64,000 bases of DNA from Phascolomyces articulosus (GCA_025677815.1 JAIXMP010000036.1:186001-250000); one strand, 5' to 3'. Positions 25,543 through 37,380 are shown, counted from the stretch's first letter. Numbers and translations are program-made. Notes: a model not told the origin generated them from the letters alone.

Positions 25543-28303
25543 ATGAGCCTTTCGACACAGGCTAATAATATGCCGAAGTCTAATACCACTCATAATGCTG
25601 CTATTAAATGGAATGATTTTGCTGCAAAAGAGTACCAAGAACATAGTAGACCAAGAGTGAATCGTGGACCAAGACAACAATACCCTAACCACAAGCAACA
25701 GCACTCACAACAACAAACACGACGATATCCATATCAAACTCAATCACCTCAATCGCCACCGTTACAGCAAAAACAATCACCATCACTTTCTGATGCCCCT
25801 CCACCTTCATCACCTCCCCCACCTACTCCTCCTCCACCACAATCAACAACAAAAGCTCAACAATCACCCCAATTACAAAAAAAAGAAATGGATTCCAGTC
25901 AATCATGGCAAAGCTTTGCAGCTCAAGAAGAAAGTAGAGCATCGCCTCAGCGGACCATGATTTTTAATAATGATTCTTATTCTATACCACGCCGTACGTC
26001 CACTACACCATTTCAATCGCATACTCATCTTGCTACTCCACGAAAAAGTGTGAGTGAAAGCGTACGAAAAGAACGTTATAATCCTAATAATAACAATAAT
26101 CATACCCAATATCATTACTATAATAATAACAATCATCATAATCACGGTAACGCGTCCTCTCATTCTGTGTCTTCATCGCCTCGAATGAGTAGTGCTACTA
26201 CTACTTCAACAGCAATCATGCCATCTGCGCGCTATCAACCTACGTTACTTGATCCCCCGTTATGTTTCTGTAATAAACCTGCTCATGAACGACAGACACT
26301 ACTAGATGGCACCATTTATGAATGCCATTTTATTGGAAACATTATCAATAATAATAATAATAACGATAACAACACAAAGAACAACAATGTGAATCACAAA
26401 GGTGCTGAGGATAAGGATGATGAGAACCAGGAGGAAGAAAAGAGTCATGGTCATCCTACGAATTACAATAAAGAGCAACAAGTCCCCGTTTGTCTATTTC
26501 ATGTACATAAAGATTTCTGGGACGTGTGTCGACGAAAGTTACACGAAGGACGACCTATTGATAAACTGGATCCAGCATTATCTTCATGCCCAGCTTTCAA
26601 TTTTGTGTTTTGTCTTATATTACGACAGCAAAATGCACTCTCCAAACGTACACATTTAATTCCCCCTAATTGTTATTGTAATCGGCCTTCTAGAATCATT
26701 GACAATGTGGCTCAGTATCATCACCGTCCTTTCTTGGCTTGTCAATATCTTGAAAGTAGCGATCATCCAGTACGATGTGGATATTTTGTGTTTATCGAAA
26801 ATGCGCGTTTCAAACCTCCAGATAGTTTAATTCATTCATATCCTTTATCATCATCATCGCAACAAGAACTGGATAAACAACATGTACAGTCACCTTGGAA
26901 TACAACCTCTTCTGCCTATTCTCCTACAACTTCCTATGCATCCTCTTCTGTTTCTGATCAAGATGGCACTTCACATCAATTAAAACCTCATTCATCTTCA
27001 TCATCCGATTTCCCTCCATCACCACACGAATCCGTCTGTTCAACACCTACCGCTAGCTCTTTCCGAACCATCACCACGCATAATCACGAGGAAGATGAAA
27101 CTATTTACAATCCATCTTCATTATCTCACAAAACGCCTGAACAATTGGTTTCTTTGCTTACATCAGCAGCCAATCGAAGAAACAATTGTTATATTCAGTC
27201 TCAACCAGAAATGGAAGAAGGCGTGGGAGAAGAACAAGTACGCGATATGGGGGAAAGAGGACAACAAGAAGTACAGGAAGCGCGAATGGATGAACAAGGT
27301 GATGAAGAAGGGGGAGAAGGGAGTGATGGAGTCAACATTACAGCGAGTGGTGATGAATTAATTCGTTTATTACAAGGTGCCAGGATGCCATACTGGCATA
27401 CCCCTCCACCACCTCAAGATGAAAAAAGGGCTACTCTCTTGGCCTTATTAAATCAACATCATACCCATGACAATCAAGCAACCACAACAACGAGCAAGGC
27501 AGGAGATGGAGCCAGCACAACCTCATCTACTTCGTCATTATCCGACTCATCCAAACAAAATGAAATGTCTACTATACGAGGTGCATATGGATTACTTATA
27601 CCCGGTTCTGTCTATGCTCGACAAGCCTTGATCAAGAAAACATCGAGAGGATCACATCGTTTGGAAGAAGAACGAAATATCCAAGAATTAAAACAAAAGA
27701 TCATGGCCATGCAAGATATTGTTGGCAATTTGGAAGCCGAAAAAGAAGAACACCGAAAACAAGCCCAACGAGAGCAACAAAAACTAATTGATTTACAAAC
27801 AGAACAAGAAAAACAAGCAGCCGGCACCCAAGCATTGATTCAACAAGCAGAAGCCATGGAGCAAGAAAAACAAAAATTGACTGATACAATTCAAGAATTA
27901 AAACAAGTATTGCAAGAAGAAATTCAATTGAGGCAAAAGAGTCAGTATCGTACGGTGGAATTGGAACAAATGGCAGAGGATGTGTTAAAGATCAATGAAG
28001 AATTGACGCAAGAAATGTCTGAAAAGGAAGAGAAACTGAATTTCAAGGATCTCAAGTGTCGTGTTTGCTTTCAAGAAAATATTGAGTATGCTTTGGTCCC
28101 TTGTTATCACTGCTGTAGGTTTAATTTTTTTTTAATTGGACTGGAATGGTATAAATAGGATGGATTTTCATTCAACTTAATATTAATTAACTCACTATTT
28201 ATACTTATCATTAGCTTATTGTAAGACATGTGCGGAAAAATTGACAGAATGCGCTATCTGTAGAGAGGCCAAATATGCAATTCAAAAAATATATCTCAGT
28301 TAA
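25543..28303 (+). CDS. Coiled-coil RING-finger protein with two GRF-like zinc motifs
   Basis: Two exons, 25543-28114 and 28215-28303, joined in phase; 886 residues. The N-terminal 230 residues are Gln/Pro/Ser-rich and disordered, with poly-Asn patches. Two Cys-rich segments begin CFC (C241/C243) and CYC (C377/C379). The second continues with ACQYL (C400) and RCGYFVF (C412), which resembles a GRF zinc ribbon (CxC...C...CGFF). After an acidic low-complexity stretch comes a long Glu/Gln/Lys coiled coil (about 700-830). The C-terminus is a RING of the IAP/MGRN type, CRVC at 839-842, then PCYHCSYCKTC and CAIC, completed only by the last exon. A RING of this form predicts E3 ubiquitin-ligase activity; the GRF-like motifs suggest nucleic-acid or partner binding. 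I know no named family with this order. Confidence 0.8.
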
Positions 28304-29548
28304 AAAAATATTTTCCATTCTCATTTCATCATGTCTTTCTTTTTCGTTGGTAAGCCCTTTTATATATATTATCATTATTTGATAGATCAAATATATATAT
28401 TAACTCAATTATATCTCTTTATTTTTATAGTTAAAAAAAGCATATAATGACTCATTATTTTCTATTCTAATTCAATCTTACACACTCACACTCACACTCA
28501 TAGTAGCATTCTTTTATTTCATTTTCATCTTATTGCATACATTTATACATAATCCTTTTCTCTTTTGCATATAAAACATAACGTCACATTCAATTTCGCA
28601 ATATCACCTCATTATTTCATCCATCATCCCATCTTCATACTTATTATTATATTATATTATTTCCTTTTTTTGCTCTCACTGCATGTACTTAGCTTCTTCA
28701 CTTGTTTCTATTTTCTTTTCTGTTTTATATTATATTATACTTATTATATTATATATATATCTATTACCTTACCTTACCTTACCTATTAGTTACTCAAATA
28801 TATATATAACCCTGCCATCTACCTTATCCATTCGTCTTTTTTTTTTGCTGATCTTTTTCGGCTTGGATGAACAGTGTTAAAGTGCCTGGCGCCAATCATA
28901 TTAAAAATTAAGAAATGGCCCTTGGCCAATAAAATGATGATTTAACGTCGATGTCAAGCGATCCTCATTCTTCCGTTCAAATATCTATAAAGGATAATTA
29001 AGACAAACCATTCGATTTTATCAAATATACAATAAAGCAAAGAAACAAAATCAAGTTATGGCAGAAGTTTATAATGTTGTTTAAATTGACGTAAGATTGC
29101 GTTCGTAAAAATATGTGGCCTAACAATAACAACTTACTGATTAAAACCGTTATACGATTTCATTATATCATTGTGGTTTATCAATACAATAATACATGTA
29201 ACATAAAATCAAACTTGTTCTCAACTGACTACGTTAATTTATATATTAAGTTGGTGATTTTGATTTTGGTATATCAACAATCAATGTATGTCTATTGTTC
29301 TCTCCCTTTTCTTATATTATGCTTTCGAATTATTCGTAGTATACTATAAATTATATATAAATTGCAACCAAACGAATCTCTCATTTTCTGTCTTTCATAT
29401 TATTCACTTTAATATCATTATAAAAATATTGCTTTTCTATATTCGCATCAGGTATTCCTTTCCATGTTGAACGACAATAACCACGCACAACAATCAGAAC
29501 CGCTATCAGCACCACGCCACAGATACACCGTCATCACCTAATGAAGGT
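28304..29548. other. Gene-poor region with a promoter-like island
   Basis: The first 500 nt are the T-rich 3' flank of the RING gene, with an ACCTT tandem repeat near 28766-28785. Around 28880-29060 there are two CCAAT sequences (CGCCAATCA, GGCCAATAA), a CTATAAAGG TATA-like box and an A-rich leader before an ATG at 29059, but the frame closes after eight codons. A 25-codon frame at 29465-29542 is the only other coding-like piece. Confidence 0.5.
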
Positions 29549-29936
29549 ATCGTCCTAAAATTGCTTTCCCATATAAATGCATTTGCGGACATTTAAAGGC
29601 TTTAGTAACATTTAAATGTTTGAAATGCATTTGTTCACATTTGGCAGCCTTTAAAAACATTTGTGAGCATTTGCCAGCATTTGTCAACATTTGTTGATAA
29701 TTTATTATAGAGACCAGCATTTGGAACCATCCAATTGCTGAATGAACTACCTTTTTTATATACTTATCCCAAGCATTGGGTTACTTATAAAAAATTATCA
29801 GCAAATGTTGGCAAATGCTCACAAATGTTTTTAAAGACTGCCAAATGTGAACAAATGCATTTCAAACATTTAAATGTTACCAAAGCCTTTAAATGTCCAC
29901 AAATGCATTTATATGGGAAAGCAGTTTTAGGACGAT
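29549..29936. mobile_element. Foldback/MITE-like inverted-repeat element with AAATG periodicity
   Basis: The left arm (29549-29710) and right arm (29784-29936) are near-perfect reverse complements around a 73-nt loop; both ends read ATCGTCC/GGACGAT. The arms consist of AAATG units spaced about 10-11 nt apart (for example GCAAATG, CTCACAAATG), and the left arm carries one extra unit. There is no coding capacity and I see no convincing target-site duplication. The arm match indicates a recent or conversion-maintained structure. A transcript through it would fold into a hairpin of about 150 bp, a good dicer substrate in RNAi-competent fungi (inference). Confidence 0.75.
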
Positions 29937-30019
29937 GGACTTTGATAAAGATATAACTTCCACTTAAGTAAAGCATTATGTATTGGTTTGTAAGGGTCAT
30001 ATAGCAACACTATTCGAAG

Positions 30020-31265
30020 ATAGTGTGGTCACTCTGGGGGAATTACAGAAACATTCAACGAAAAAAAGATCGACATGAAGCATATACCAATGTTTTTACA
30101 AATATGCAACGAGCTATATACGTTTGTTCCAAAAAAAAAGACTCAAACGACAATGATATCGATTCTAAAGCATTTGGTGCATTGCTCAATTTGGAGAAAG
30201 TATAATATATGATCTGTGAAAATATGGAATGTCATTCGATGGACCTCACCTAAGAAAGGGATATACTCTAAGTTTATATAATTATTTACCGTGCGCATAT
30301 AACATTGTAATAATGCTTTGATATATCTGTATATCTATATATTAGATAATTAGTGGAACCAGTGAAAGCCGTAATAACGACAAAAATTTATTCGTGCTAT
30401 ATAATGTGTCAATAATCAATGTTAGCTCATTTGGAGAATATATAAATATTCCTGAAGTCTCAATCCTGCAAAGCAGTGGTTTATCAAATATAGATGATAT
30501 CGAACAACTGTTCGAAAGCAGAACAAGGAACTTTCGCACCGTCCTTCCTGAAAACCGTTTCCCATGTAATCTTAACCAAGTCAAACAACTATTAATTACA
30601 ACTAATTCTCAACATGTGAATACAATAGCCATGACTTACAAATTCCATGAGATAAGAGAAAAGATATTAAAGGGAGAACGAGTATATTATCTTATTATAT
30701 TATGTGGATGATTGTATGATGATACCCAAGATGCTTCGTGTAAGCTATCCAAAAGTGCTTCTGTGTACTTTCCTACTGATACCCGAGACATAGTCAAGTA
30801 CCATAAAGTAATTACGATATTTTTTACATGTTAATAAAAAAATTGTTTATTTATGTATATTATTGAGTTTGTGAAATAATAGTGAGTCATTTTTTTAGTA
30901 TATCCAACGGAACTCTCATGTTTTACAAAATACATTTATACAATCAAGTAATATTGAAAAAAAAAGCACGTGTACACAAGAGATTTTTAAGCAAAGAGCC
31001 TATAATTATATCATCCATCGAGAAAGGTCATTTATTATCGGTATACTTAGTAGCACTATCAATTTTGTGAAGAGTATTGGTTATGCAGGCACAGACATCA
31101 ATTCCCGAATTGGAGGAGATGATCATTTGGGAGGCAATGTGTGGAGAAATACACACATGCTACTGAGTATTATCTATTTTCTTCAGCAACTATTCATGAT
31201 TCGAAGTAGTAACGTTATTTGCTCAAATGGTATACATTATACATCCATATTAAACACAGGTTGAT
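30020..31265 (+). pseudogene. Possible decayed protein-coding region, family unknown
   Basis: Several open stretches have mixed amino-acid composition, unlike the surrounding low-complexity DNA. The best is 30394-30708 (SSFGEYINIPEVSILQSS, then IDDIEQLFESRTRNFRTV), interrupted by a TGA at 30709-30711. It stays open afterwards in the same frame (YDDTQDASCKLSKSAS, then FPTDTRDIVKYHK) to a stop near 30834. Others are 30023-30205 and 31067-31264 (GYAGTDINSRIGGDD). I could not join them by splice sites or recognise a domain. A relic is the simplest reading; unrelated chance frames remain possible. Confidence 0.3.
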
Positions 31266-31580
31266 ATTAAAGATACTCAGAAGCATTTTTAAGTGAAGTT
31301 GGTCTAACCTATACTCTATACCAAATGAATGAAATTGTAGGAGACATATAAAAAAAATTACGATTCTAAAGCAACTGATTGGGAGAGAGAAGTGGACGTA
31401 TCCGCTTTCTGACCTCAGCACTTTGACGTGGGCTTGACATTGGTGAAAAAAAAATGTAATCCCGCACTTTTAACATGAGAATTTTATTCGTTAGGTCTTC
31501 CATACACACCATATAAAATAAAAAGCCTGCTCCGTGTATTTACTCAGGACTTTATTTTTTTTTTTTTTTTTTTGCGAAAC
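31266..31580. promoter_or_regulatory. Upstream region of the Myb gene with T19 leader
   Basis: Contains the presumed promoter and 5' UTR of the Myb-C2H2 gene. An uninterrupted T19 run (31555-31573) ends seven nt before the start codon. Confidence 0.5.
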
Positions 31581-34293
31581 ATGGTAAGTGTAGTGTGGGG
31601 ATATATTATTATTATATAACCTTTGGCACACACCCCTTTTTTATTATTATGCGAATGACCAGAGAGCTTAACACCTCTTGATTGCAAAAACAGCCTGTCA
31701 ATTATGAACCATTGACAACGACATTTCCCCTTTTTAGCTCCCCTCTCTATTCTCTTTTATCCTTATCAACGCCACTTTTTCCTGCTTTTTTCTAATAAAC
31801 AAATGAATTTATCTCGGCATGAATATGAACTTTAATCTAATGGGCTTTTATTTTCTTCTCTTTATGGATCAAAATCATTAGTATTCTCATTTATATACAT
31901 ATGGACAACATCCACAACCATCACCTCCACAAGATGATTTTCAAAATTTGCATGATGCTACATGTGATTTTAAACTAGATCATCGGTCTTCACCCCAACA
32001 ACAGCATCAAACGTATCAATCTCCCTCGTTATCGGTAGTACATGGTACCTCCGGGTCCTTATCAGGGACAATACCCACTTTCACGTTTATGCCACCTCAT
32101 CAACATAACCAAAATCAATTATCATCTCAATTACAATTATCGGTAAGTTTGAACTGTATTTTCACTAGGGATCTATTTGATGTGGTCTAAAAAAATAGGT
32201 GGCGTGTAGTATTCAATCGTTTTGGGTATAATTAGACTGTGGGGAGGAGAAAAAGAATGGTATGGAAGATAGATAATGTTTCTAATAATATTAATGTATA
32301 ATTTTATTTTAGGTTCATCCATTAATCAAATCCACAGATCAACAAGAACAGCAACAATCATCATCCACTTCAGCATCCCATCAAAATCAAACATCATCAA
32401 CATCCAACCCACAAGATCAACATGATCAACAATATCATCATAATACATTGGATTCTCATGATTCTTCCCATACATCTATAACAGGTCGATCCGAGAATCT
32501 TAGTCATCATTTTGGAAGCTTCCCATCAGTAAGAAAAAAATCTATTTTTTATGTTGTTCGAATATAAAAACGTGATAAAATTCTCACGATAAAAGAATAG
32601 AAAAGAAAAAGAAAAAAAAAACTACATTTTTTATGCATGATTTGAAATGTATTAACATGATGTTGCATATATACAATTTATATAGGATATGGTATTTGCC
32701 AATTCATTTAATGTTCAGCACGTATACCACCCAGTCGACATTAGTAGTATCGTGCACACGCCTGGTATGACAGTAAACGATTTATCTGCAAGGTTACCTC
32801 CGTTGAATCCCGAAGTGGTTAATACTCAGCCGAGTGTCACATTGGCTCGTACATCTATATTATCAGAACTTGATTTACAACAGCAACAGCAACAGCAACA
32901 ACCTTCTTCTCATCAACAACAACATAATAACATTAATAATCATCAGCATCAAAACAATAATAATAATAGTAATAATAATTCATCACAGCAACAACACCAA
33001 CATCAATTTCATCAACAAGAACATCAAATAGATCTTCATAATACACATACGATCAAACGACCGAAATTATCTAATCCACCACCTTCCCAACAACAACCAA
33101 AAGTAAGCCGTGAACGTGCACCATGGACGCCCGAAGAAGATAATTTATTACGTTTAGCCGTCCAATTGTATGGTGATAAGACTGAAAAATGGGCCAAAAT
33201 CGCCGCTTGTGTTCCTGGACGTACCAATAAAAACTGTCGTAAACGATGGTTTCATTCTTTGGATCCATCCCTTCGCAAGGGAGCTTGGACTGATGAAGAA
33301 GATCAATTGTTACGTGAAGGTGTGATGCGATTCCCCAATCAATGGAGTAAAATTGCAGACATGTTGGAAGGACGTACAGATGATCAATGTGCAAAACGAT
33401 GGCGTGAAAGTTTGGATCCAAGTATTGATCGATCGGATTGGACACCTGCAGAAGATCAACGATTGATGGAAAAATATGAAGAATATAGTTCTCAGTGGCA
33501 AAAAATTGCTCAGTTTTTTGATGGTCGCCCTGGTTTACATTGTCGTAACCGATGGCGTAAATTGCAGCGCATGATGCAAATGAAAAAAGAAAAGGAGAAT
33601 GCGGCAGCGGCTGTGCCGGCATTACCTACGGCTACTTCCTTTATTAATGGATTAGCAGATGAACAAATTTCACGTTTGCAGCATCATAATACTTCTTTTG
33701 GAACGTCTTCATCTAATACTCATCATCAATTTAATAATAATACGAATAACAACAACAACAACAATAATAATGTACAACAACAGCAACAACAACAACAACA
33801 ACCTTCAACATCATCCTCTCTTTCATCTTCATCCGACTCATCCTTATCTACTTCGAATATTTTATCAACAGACCCACAACAGCAGCAACAATTGAATCAA
33901 GAGGATGGGAATGAACCTCATAGTGATTTAAATCCTTATGGATGTGATATACCCGGCTGTTTTACCAGTTTCCCACAATCCAGTGGTTTATTCTACCATA
34001 TGAAAAGTGCTCATCCTAATCTCGATGGTTATGATAAACCTTATCGATGTGCCATGCCTAATTGTTCTAAACGATATAAAAATATTAATGGTTTACAATA
34101 TCATTTACGAGAAGCAAAAGGATCTTCAGGTCATGGTGCTTATTCCAACAGACCAAGAACGATGGTGAATAGACCTCTCCCTCAACCCCAACAACAACAA
34201 CAGCCCATGTCATTATTACAACAAAATCAACATTTACAGCACCATTTACAACAACAAACTTCTTTACAACATGCATTAGCCTTACCTCGGTGA
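31581..34293 (+). CDS. Three-repeat Myb regulator with C-terminal Sfp1/JAZF-like C2H2 fingers
   Basis: Exons 31581-31583, 31882-32142, 32313-32528 and 32686-34293; 695 residues. The start is an ATG followed at once by GTAAGT, so the first coding exon is the start codon alone; exon 2 continues YSHLYTYGQHPQP in frame. The first 300 residues are Gln/His/Ser/Asn-rich. Three Myb repeats begin near W307, W361 and W412 (APWTPEEDNLLRLAV; KGAWTDEEDQLLREGV; SDWTPAEDQRLMEKY), giving sequence-specific DNA binding as in Bas1 and animal c-Myb. After poly-Asn and poly-Gln tracts come two C2H2 fingers: C580 (CDIPGCFTSF, H-x4-H) and C615 (CAMPNCSKRYKNINGLQYH), the latter with the YKNxNGLxYH signature of Sfp1/JAZF1 fingers. 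A nuclear transcription factor; targets unknown. The Myb-plus-Sfp1-like combination is unusual. Confidence 0.85.
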
Positions 34294-35235
34294 TGAAAAA
34301 AATAATGCTTCTTCCTTTGTTCGACTCTTAAACTCTATTCTCTACCTCTCTTTTTCTTTCTGTATTATTACTAGTCTTATTCTTATTATCATTCTTATAA
34401 TTATTCTTATTTCTATTTACAAAAAAAAATACCTCAAAGTATAATGCCATTCGATTTCTTTTTATTATTTGTCGTACTAAAAACTTGACTGTCCCAAAAG
34501 AGGGTGATGTGTGTAAAAAATGAGAGGAGAGAACAATAACAATAACTTTATCAATTTAATTGCAAGTGGCTTTAAAGATGTTGAAGATCGCTTTCGATCG
34601 TACCACCTTCCTTTTAGTCTTTTTATATATAAACAAAATGTACATCATTAGTAATAGGTTATGAACTGCGCGTTTTCCTAACGTATCACTTTAAACAACG
34701 CTGTTTTTATATATAACCATATTTGCCTTACGCGCAGTTTTCGGAACTCTCTTTATAATAATGGATGGGATCATGCAGCATTGTTTTTATTTTTTTAATT
34801 TGTGAAACCCAAACAAGTCCAAAGAACGTGCAGACTCATACTTTATTATAAACGCGTTATTACTTTTATTACGTAGCAATCATGATAAAATCAATGAAAA
34901 GAAAAAAAAAGTGAAACAAAAAATTGAAAAAGAAGTACATTTTAGATAGTTATCAAGATTTGATTGTAAAAAAAAAAATTTTTTTCTCAAGAAATGGCCG
35001 TGGAAGAAATGGCCGTGGAAGAATAGAAATAGAAAAACATGGAAAAGTTGAGATCTTACAAGAATAGTAACACAAAAATTTCCCAAAAAGGTTTCGAGAT
35101 CCGAAAAAAAAGTGTGTTTCATTCTAGTTTTATTAATAAAATAAATTTGTTTCCTCTCAATCTCTCCACTCTTTTCTTCGCTTTCTCCTCTCGTTTTTTC
35201 TTATATTTAATTTATCGTGTTGATTTCATTTCGTA
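34294..35235. other. Intergenic region with a 10-bp inverted repeat and a 15-bp tandem repeat
   Basis: Holds the 3' end of the Myb gene and the promoter of the Ecl1-type gene. A perfect inverted repeat AACTGCGCGT (34664-34673) / ACGCGCAGTT (34730-34739) contains ACGCGC cores. GAAATGGCCGTGGAA occurs twice head-to-tail at 34991-35020. No gene seen. Confidence 0.6.
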
Positions 35236-35721
35236 ATGGATCTTTCTTGGTGTATTGTCTGTGATAATCGTATCGATTCAAACTTGGTAAGTTTTCTTTT
35301 TTTTTTTTCAATATAAATTAATCTTGGTTTGTTAATCGGATGAACAAAAAGATCTGAAATTAACTCATCGATCCTTTCTTTTCTTTTAATGTAGAATGAA
35401 TCTGATTTATACTGTTCAGATGATTGTAAAGTAAAAGATTCATCTTTGTCTACTTCTATTACATCAGCAAGTAGTAGTAGCACAGCATTGTTTGGTACAA
35501 GTCCATCCAAACGATTCAACAATAGCAAGAGTTTGCTGCGGAATAAACAACAACGACCTACTGCGCCTTCGACATCTTATCCTTGGATTCCATTATATCG
35601 TCGACGACCTGTTGTTTCTCGTCGCCCAATGGTTCCAGCCACATCGACTTCTTCCTTGATGCTTTGTCGTAAACCAAGTACATCTGCATCACTTTATCGA
35701 CCTAATGTCACTGCAGTTTAA
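35236..35721 (+). CDS. Ecl1-family zinc-binding protein (lifespan regulatory factor type)
   Basis: Two exons, 35236-35286 and 35395-35721; 125 residues. The N-terminus MDLSWCIVCDNRID, completed across the intron by LYCSDDCKVKD, gives the C-x2-C...C-x3-C motif typical of fungal Ecl1/2/3 proteins, which begin with an almost identical short zinc site. In fission yeast these small proteins extend chronological lifespan and are induced by nutrient or metal limitation, probably by sensing zinc; that role here is by family only. The rest is Ser/Thr/Arg-rich and disordered (YPWIPLYRRRP motif), longer than in the yeast proteins. The start is certain because the motif begins at the first ATG. Confidence 0.78.
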
Positions 35722-36405
35722 AATAACTACAAAAATAACATTCCTTTTTTTTTTGTTTTGTTTCAAATTCGTTCCTTTTTTTTCTTTCTATCTCTCTTTC
35801 AAAAATTTCAACATCCATCAAAGCATTTCCTTTTTTTGTATATATTATATCCACTTTCCCCACACAACACACTTCTTGAAATCAACGATACAAAAACAAC
35901 ACATTTTCTCATCTTAGCTTAGTATATCCCTTTTCTCAATTTCATATAAAAAAACAACACAACATAAATTCAACATTTTTAGCATAGTTTATCCCCCTTC
36001 CCTCTCTTTCATATAAGCATTTTTAAATCATACAAAAAAATTTCATATAAAACTCTTCAAACCAATGGTTTTTTATTTTTTTTTCAAACCTTAAAAATTG
36101 TTCAAGTCGTCTGTTTTTTTTCTTATTAATGTGATTGCCACCTATAAATATATAAACTTGCGTTGATGTTGATGAAGTATCAAAAGTAGGAATAAAAGTT
36201 TTTTTGATGATCTAATAGTCAAAGTTTTTCTTTCCGACTCTTTGCGGAAACCCTGATTGTATTTGTAAGAATATGCTACGTTTTCCGCTGGGTCCCGTCG
36301 AGTAATATCCGCATATTTCATTAGATTATTAAATATTTATAAAGATCCCATTCTCTACTTGACTTTAGTTTACTTTTTCTTCTTCTTCCTGTCATATAAA
36401 TAAAG
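35722..36405. other. Intergenic region upstream of the UPF0303 gene
   Basis: T/C-rich 3' flank of the Ecl1 gene with several ATCATACAAA/CAACACA-like stretches, then the promoter of the next gene. A TATA-like TATTTATAAAG lies at 36334-36344, about 60 nt before the ATG. No gene seen. Confidence 0.55.
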
Positions 36406-37109
36406 ATGAGTGATATCAAGACCCTTTTGCAAGAATTATTAGCTCAAGAAGAACGTTGTCAATTTACTCAATTTACCAGCGACGACGCACTTAAACTGGG
36501 TCTTCTTCTTCTCGAGAATGCTAAAAGTTATACTCGTCCCATTGTCATTGACATTAACTTGGCTGGTCATCAACTTTTCCATTTTGCAATGCAAGGCACT
36601 GGTCCTGATAATAATGAATGGGTAGCTCGCAAAAAGTAGGTTGATTTTTCTTTGTTATTATATATATATATATATATATATATACTAACTGAGTATAATT
36701 ACCATAGCAAAGCAGTGCTTCGATTTAGACATTCCAGTTTTTATATTGGCCGTTATTGTGAAAGTCAAAATAAGACATTTGAAGAGAAATATTTTGTAAG
36801 TAGCAATATATAAGGACCATCATCAAACATTGTACTAATATATTATTTCATATTATAGGTGAGCGAAGCTGAATATGCAGGTCATGGAGGTGCATTCCCC
36901 TTGATTATTAAGAACGTTGGTGTCGTTGGTACTATTACTGTTTCTGGTTTGGCACAACAGGTATATATAAATAAGATACAGTATACATTTCAAAAAAATA
37001 AAATAAAAGGTATTATATATACTAACAAAACGCTGTTATTATTCTATTTATATAATAGGATGATCATAACTTGGTAGTAAAATCAATTGAACAATATTTG
37101 AAACAATAA
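36406..37109 (+). CDS. UPF0303/HbpS-like domain protein (YBR137W type)
   Basis: Four exons: 36406-36635, 36708-36795, 36859-36960 and 37059-37109; 156 residues, the usual size. Recognisable blocks are [52 protein letters not shown] and [19 protein letters not shown] followed by TVSGL. Members of this GlcG/HbpS-like fold include yeast YBR137W, a soluble cytosolic decamer linked to the Get pathway, and bacterial proteins proposed to bind haem-like ligands. No enzyme activity can be claimed. No signal peptide or membrane segment. The first intron holds a (TA)n microsatellite (about 36660-36684). The next gene starts 271 nt downstream on the same strand. Confidence 0.85.
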
Positions 37110-37380
37110 ATAGTAATTTGTTAGATGGGAAGCACACACATTTTTATCACCATAGAAAAACCTTAATCGTGTTTGCATAACAAAATAACAAGGCTGGGCT
37201 TGTATATATATATATATTGAGGTGTGTGTGCGTGTGTAATACTCTTTAATCAACTTTACGCATATTTTTGTGTCAAAAAAAAGCCATAATAGTTCTTCTT
37301 TCTTTTCTTTCTTTCAAAAAAAAGAGTTCATTTTAAAAAGTTAATAAAGAGAAACATATATCTATATCTATATATATAAA

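Noticed and set aside
28766..28785. ACCTT tandem repeat considered as a telomere-like or CRISPR-like repeat
   Set aside because: Only four short units, no spacers, and not a telomere motif; a simple microsatellite in a 3' flank.
29465..29542. 25-codon frame beginning MLNDNNHAQQSEPLSAP just before the foldback element
   Set aside because: Looks coding-like but ends at TAA before the element, has no partner exon and cannot be tied to a transposase or other gene.
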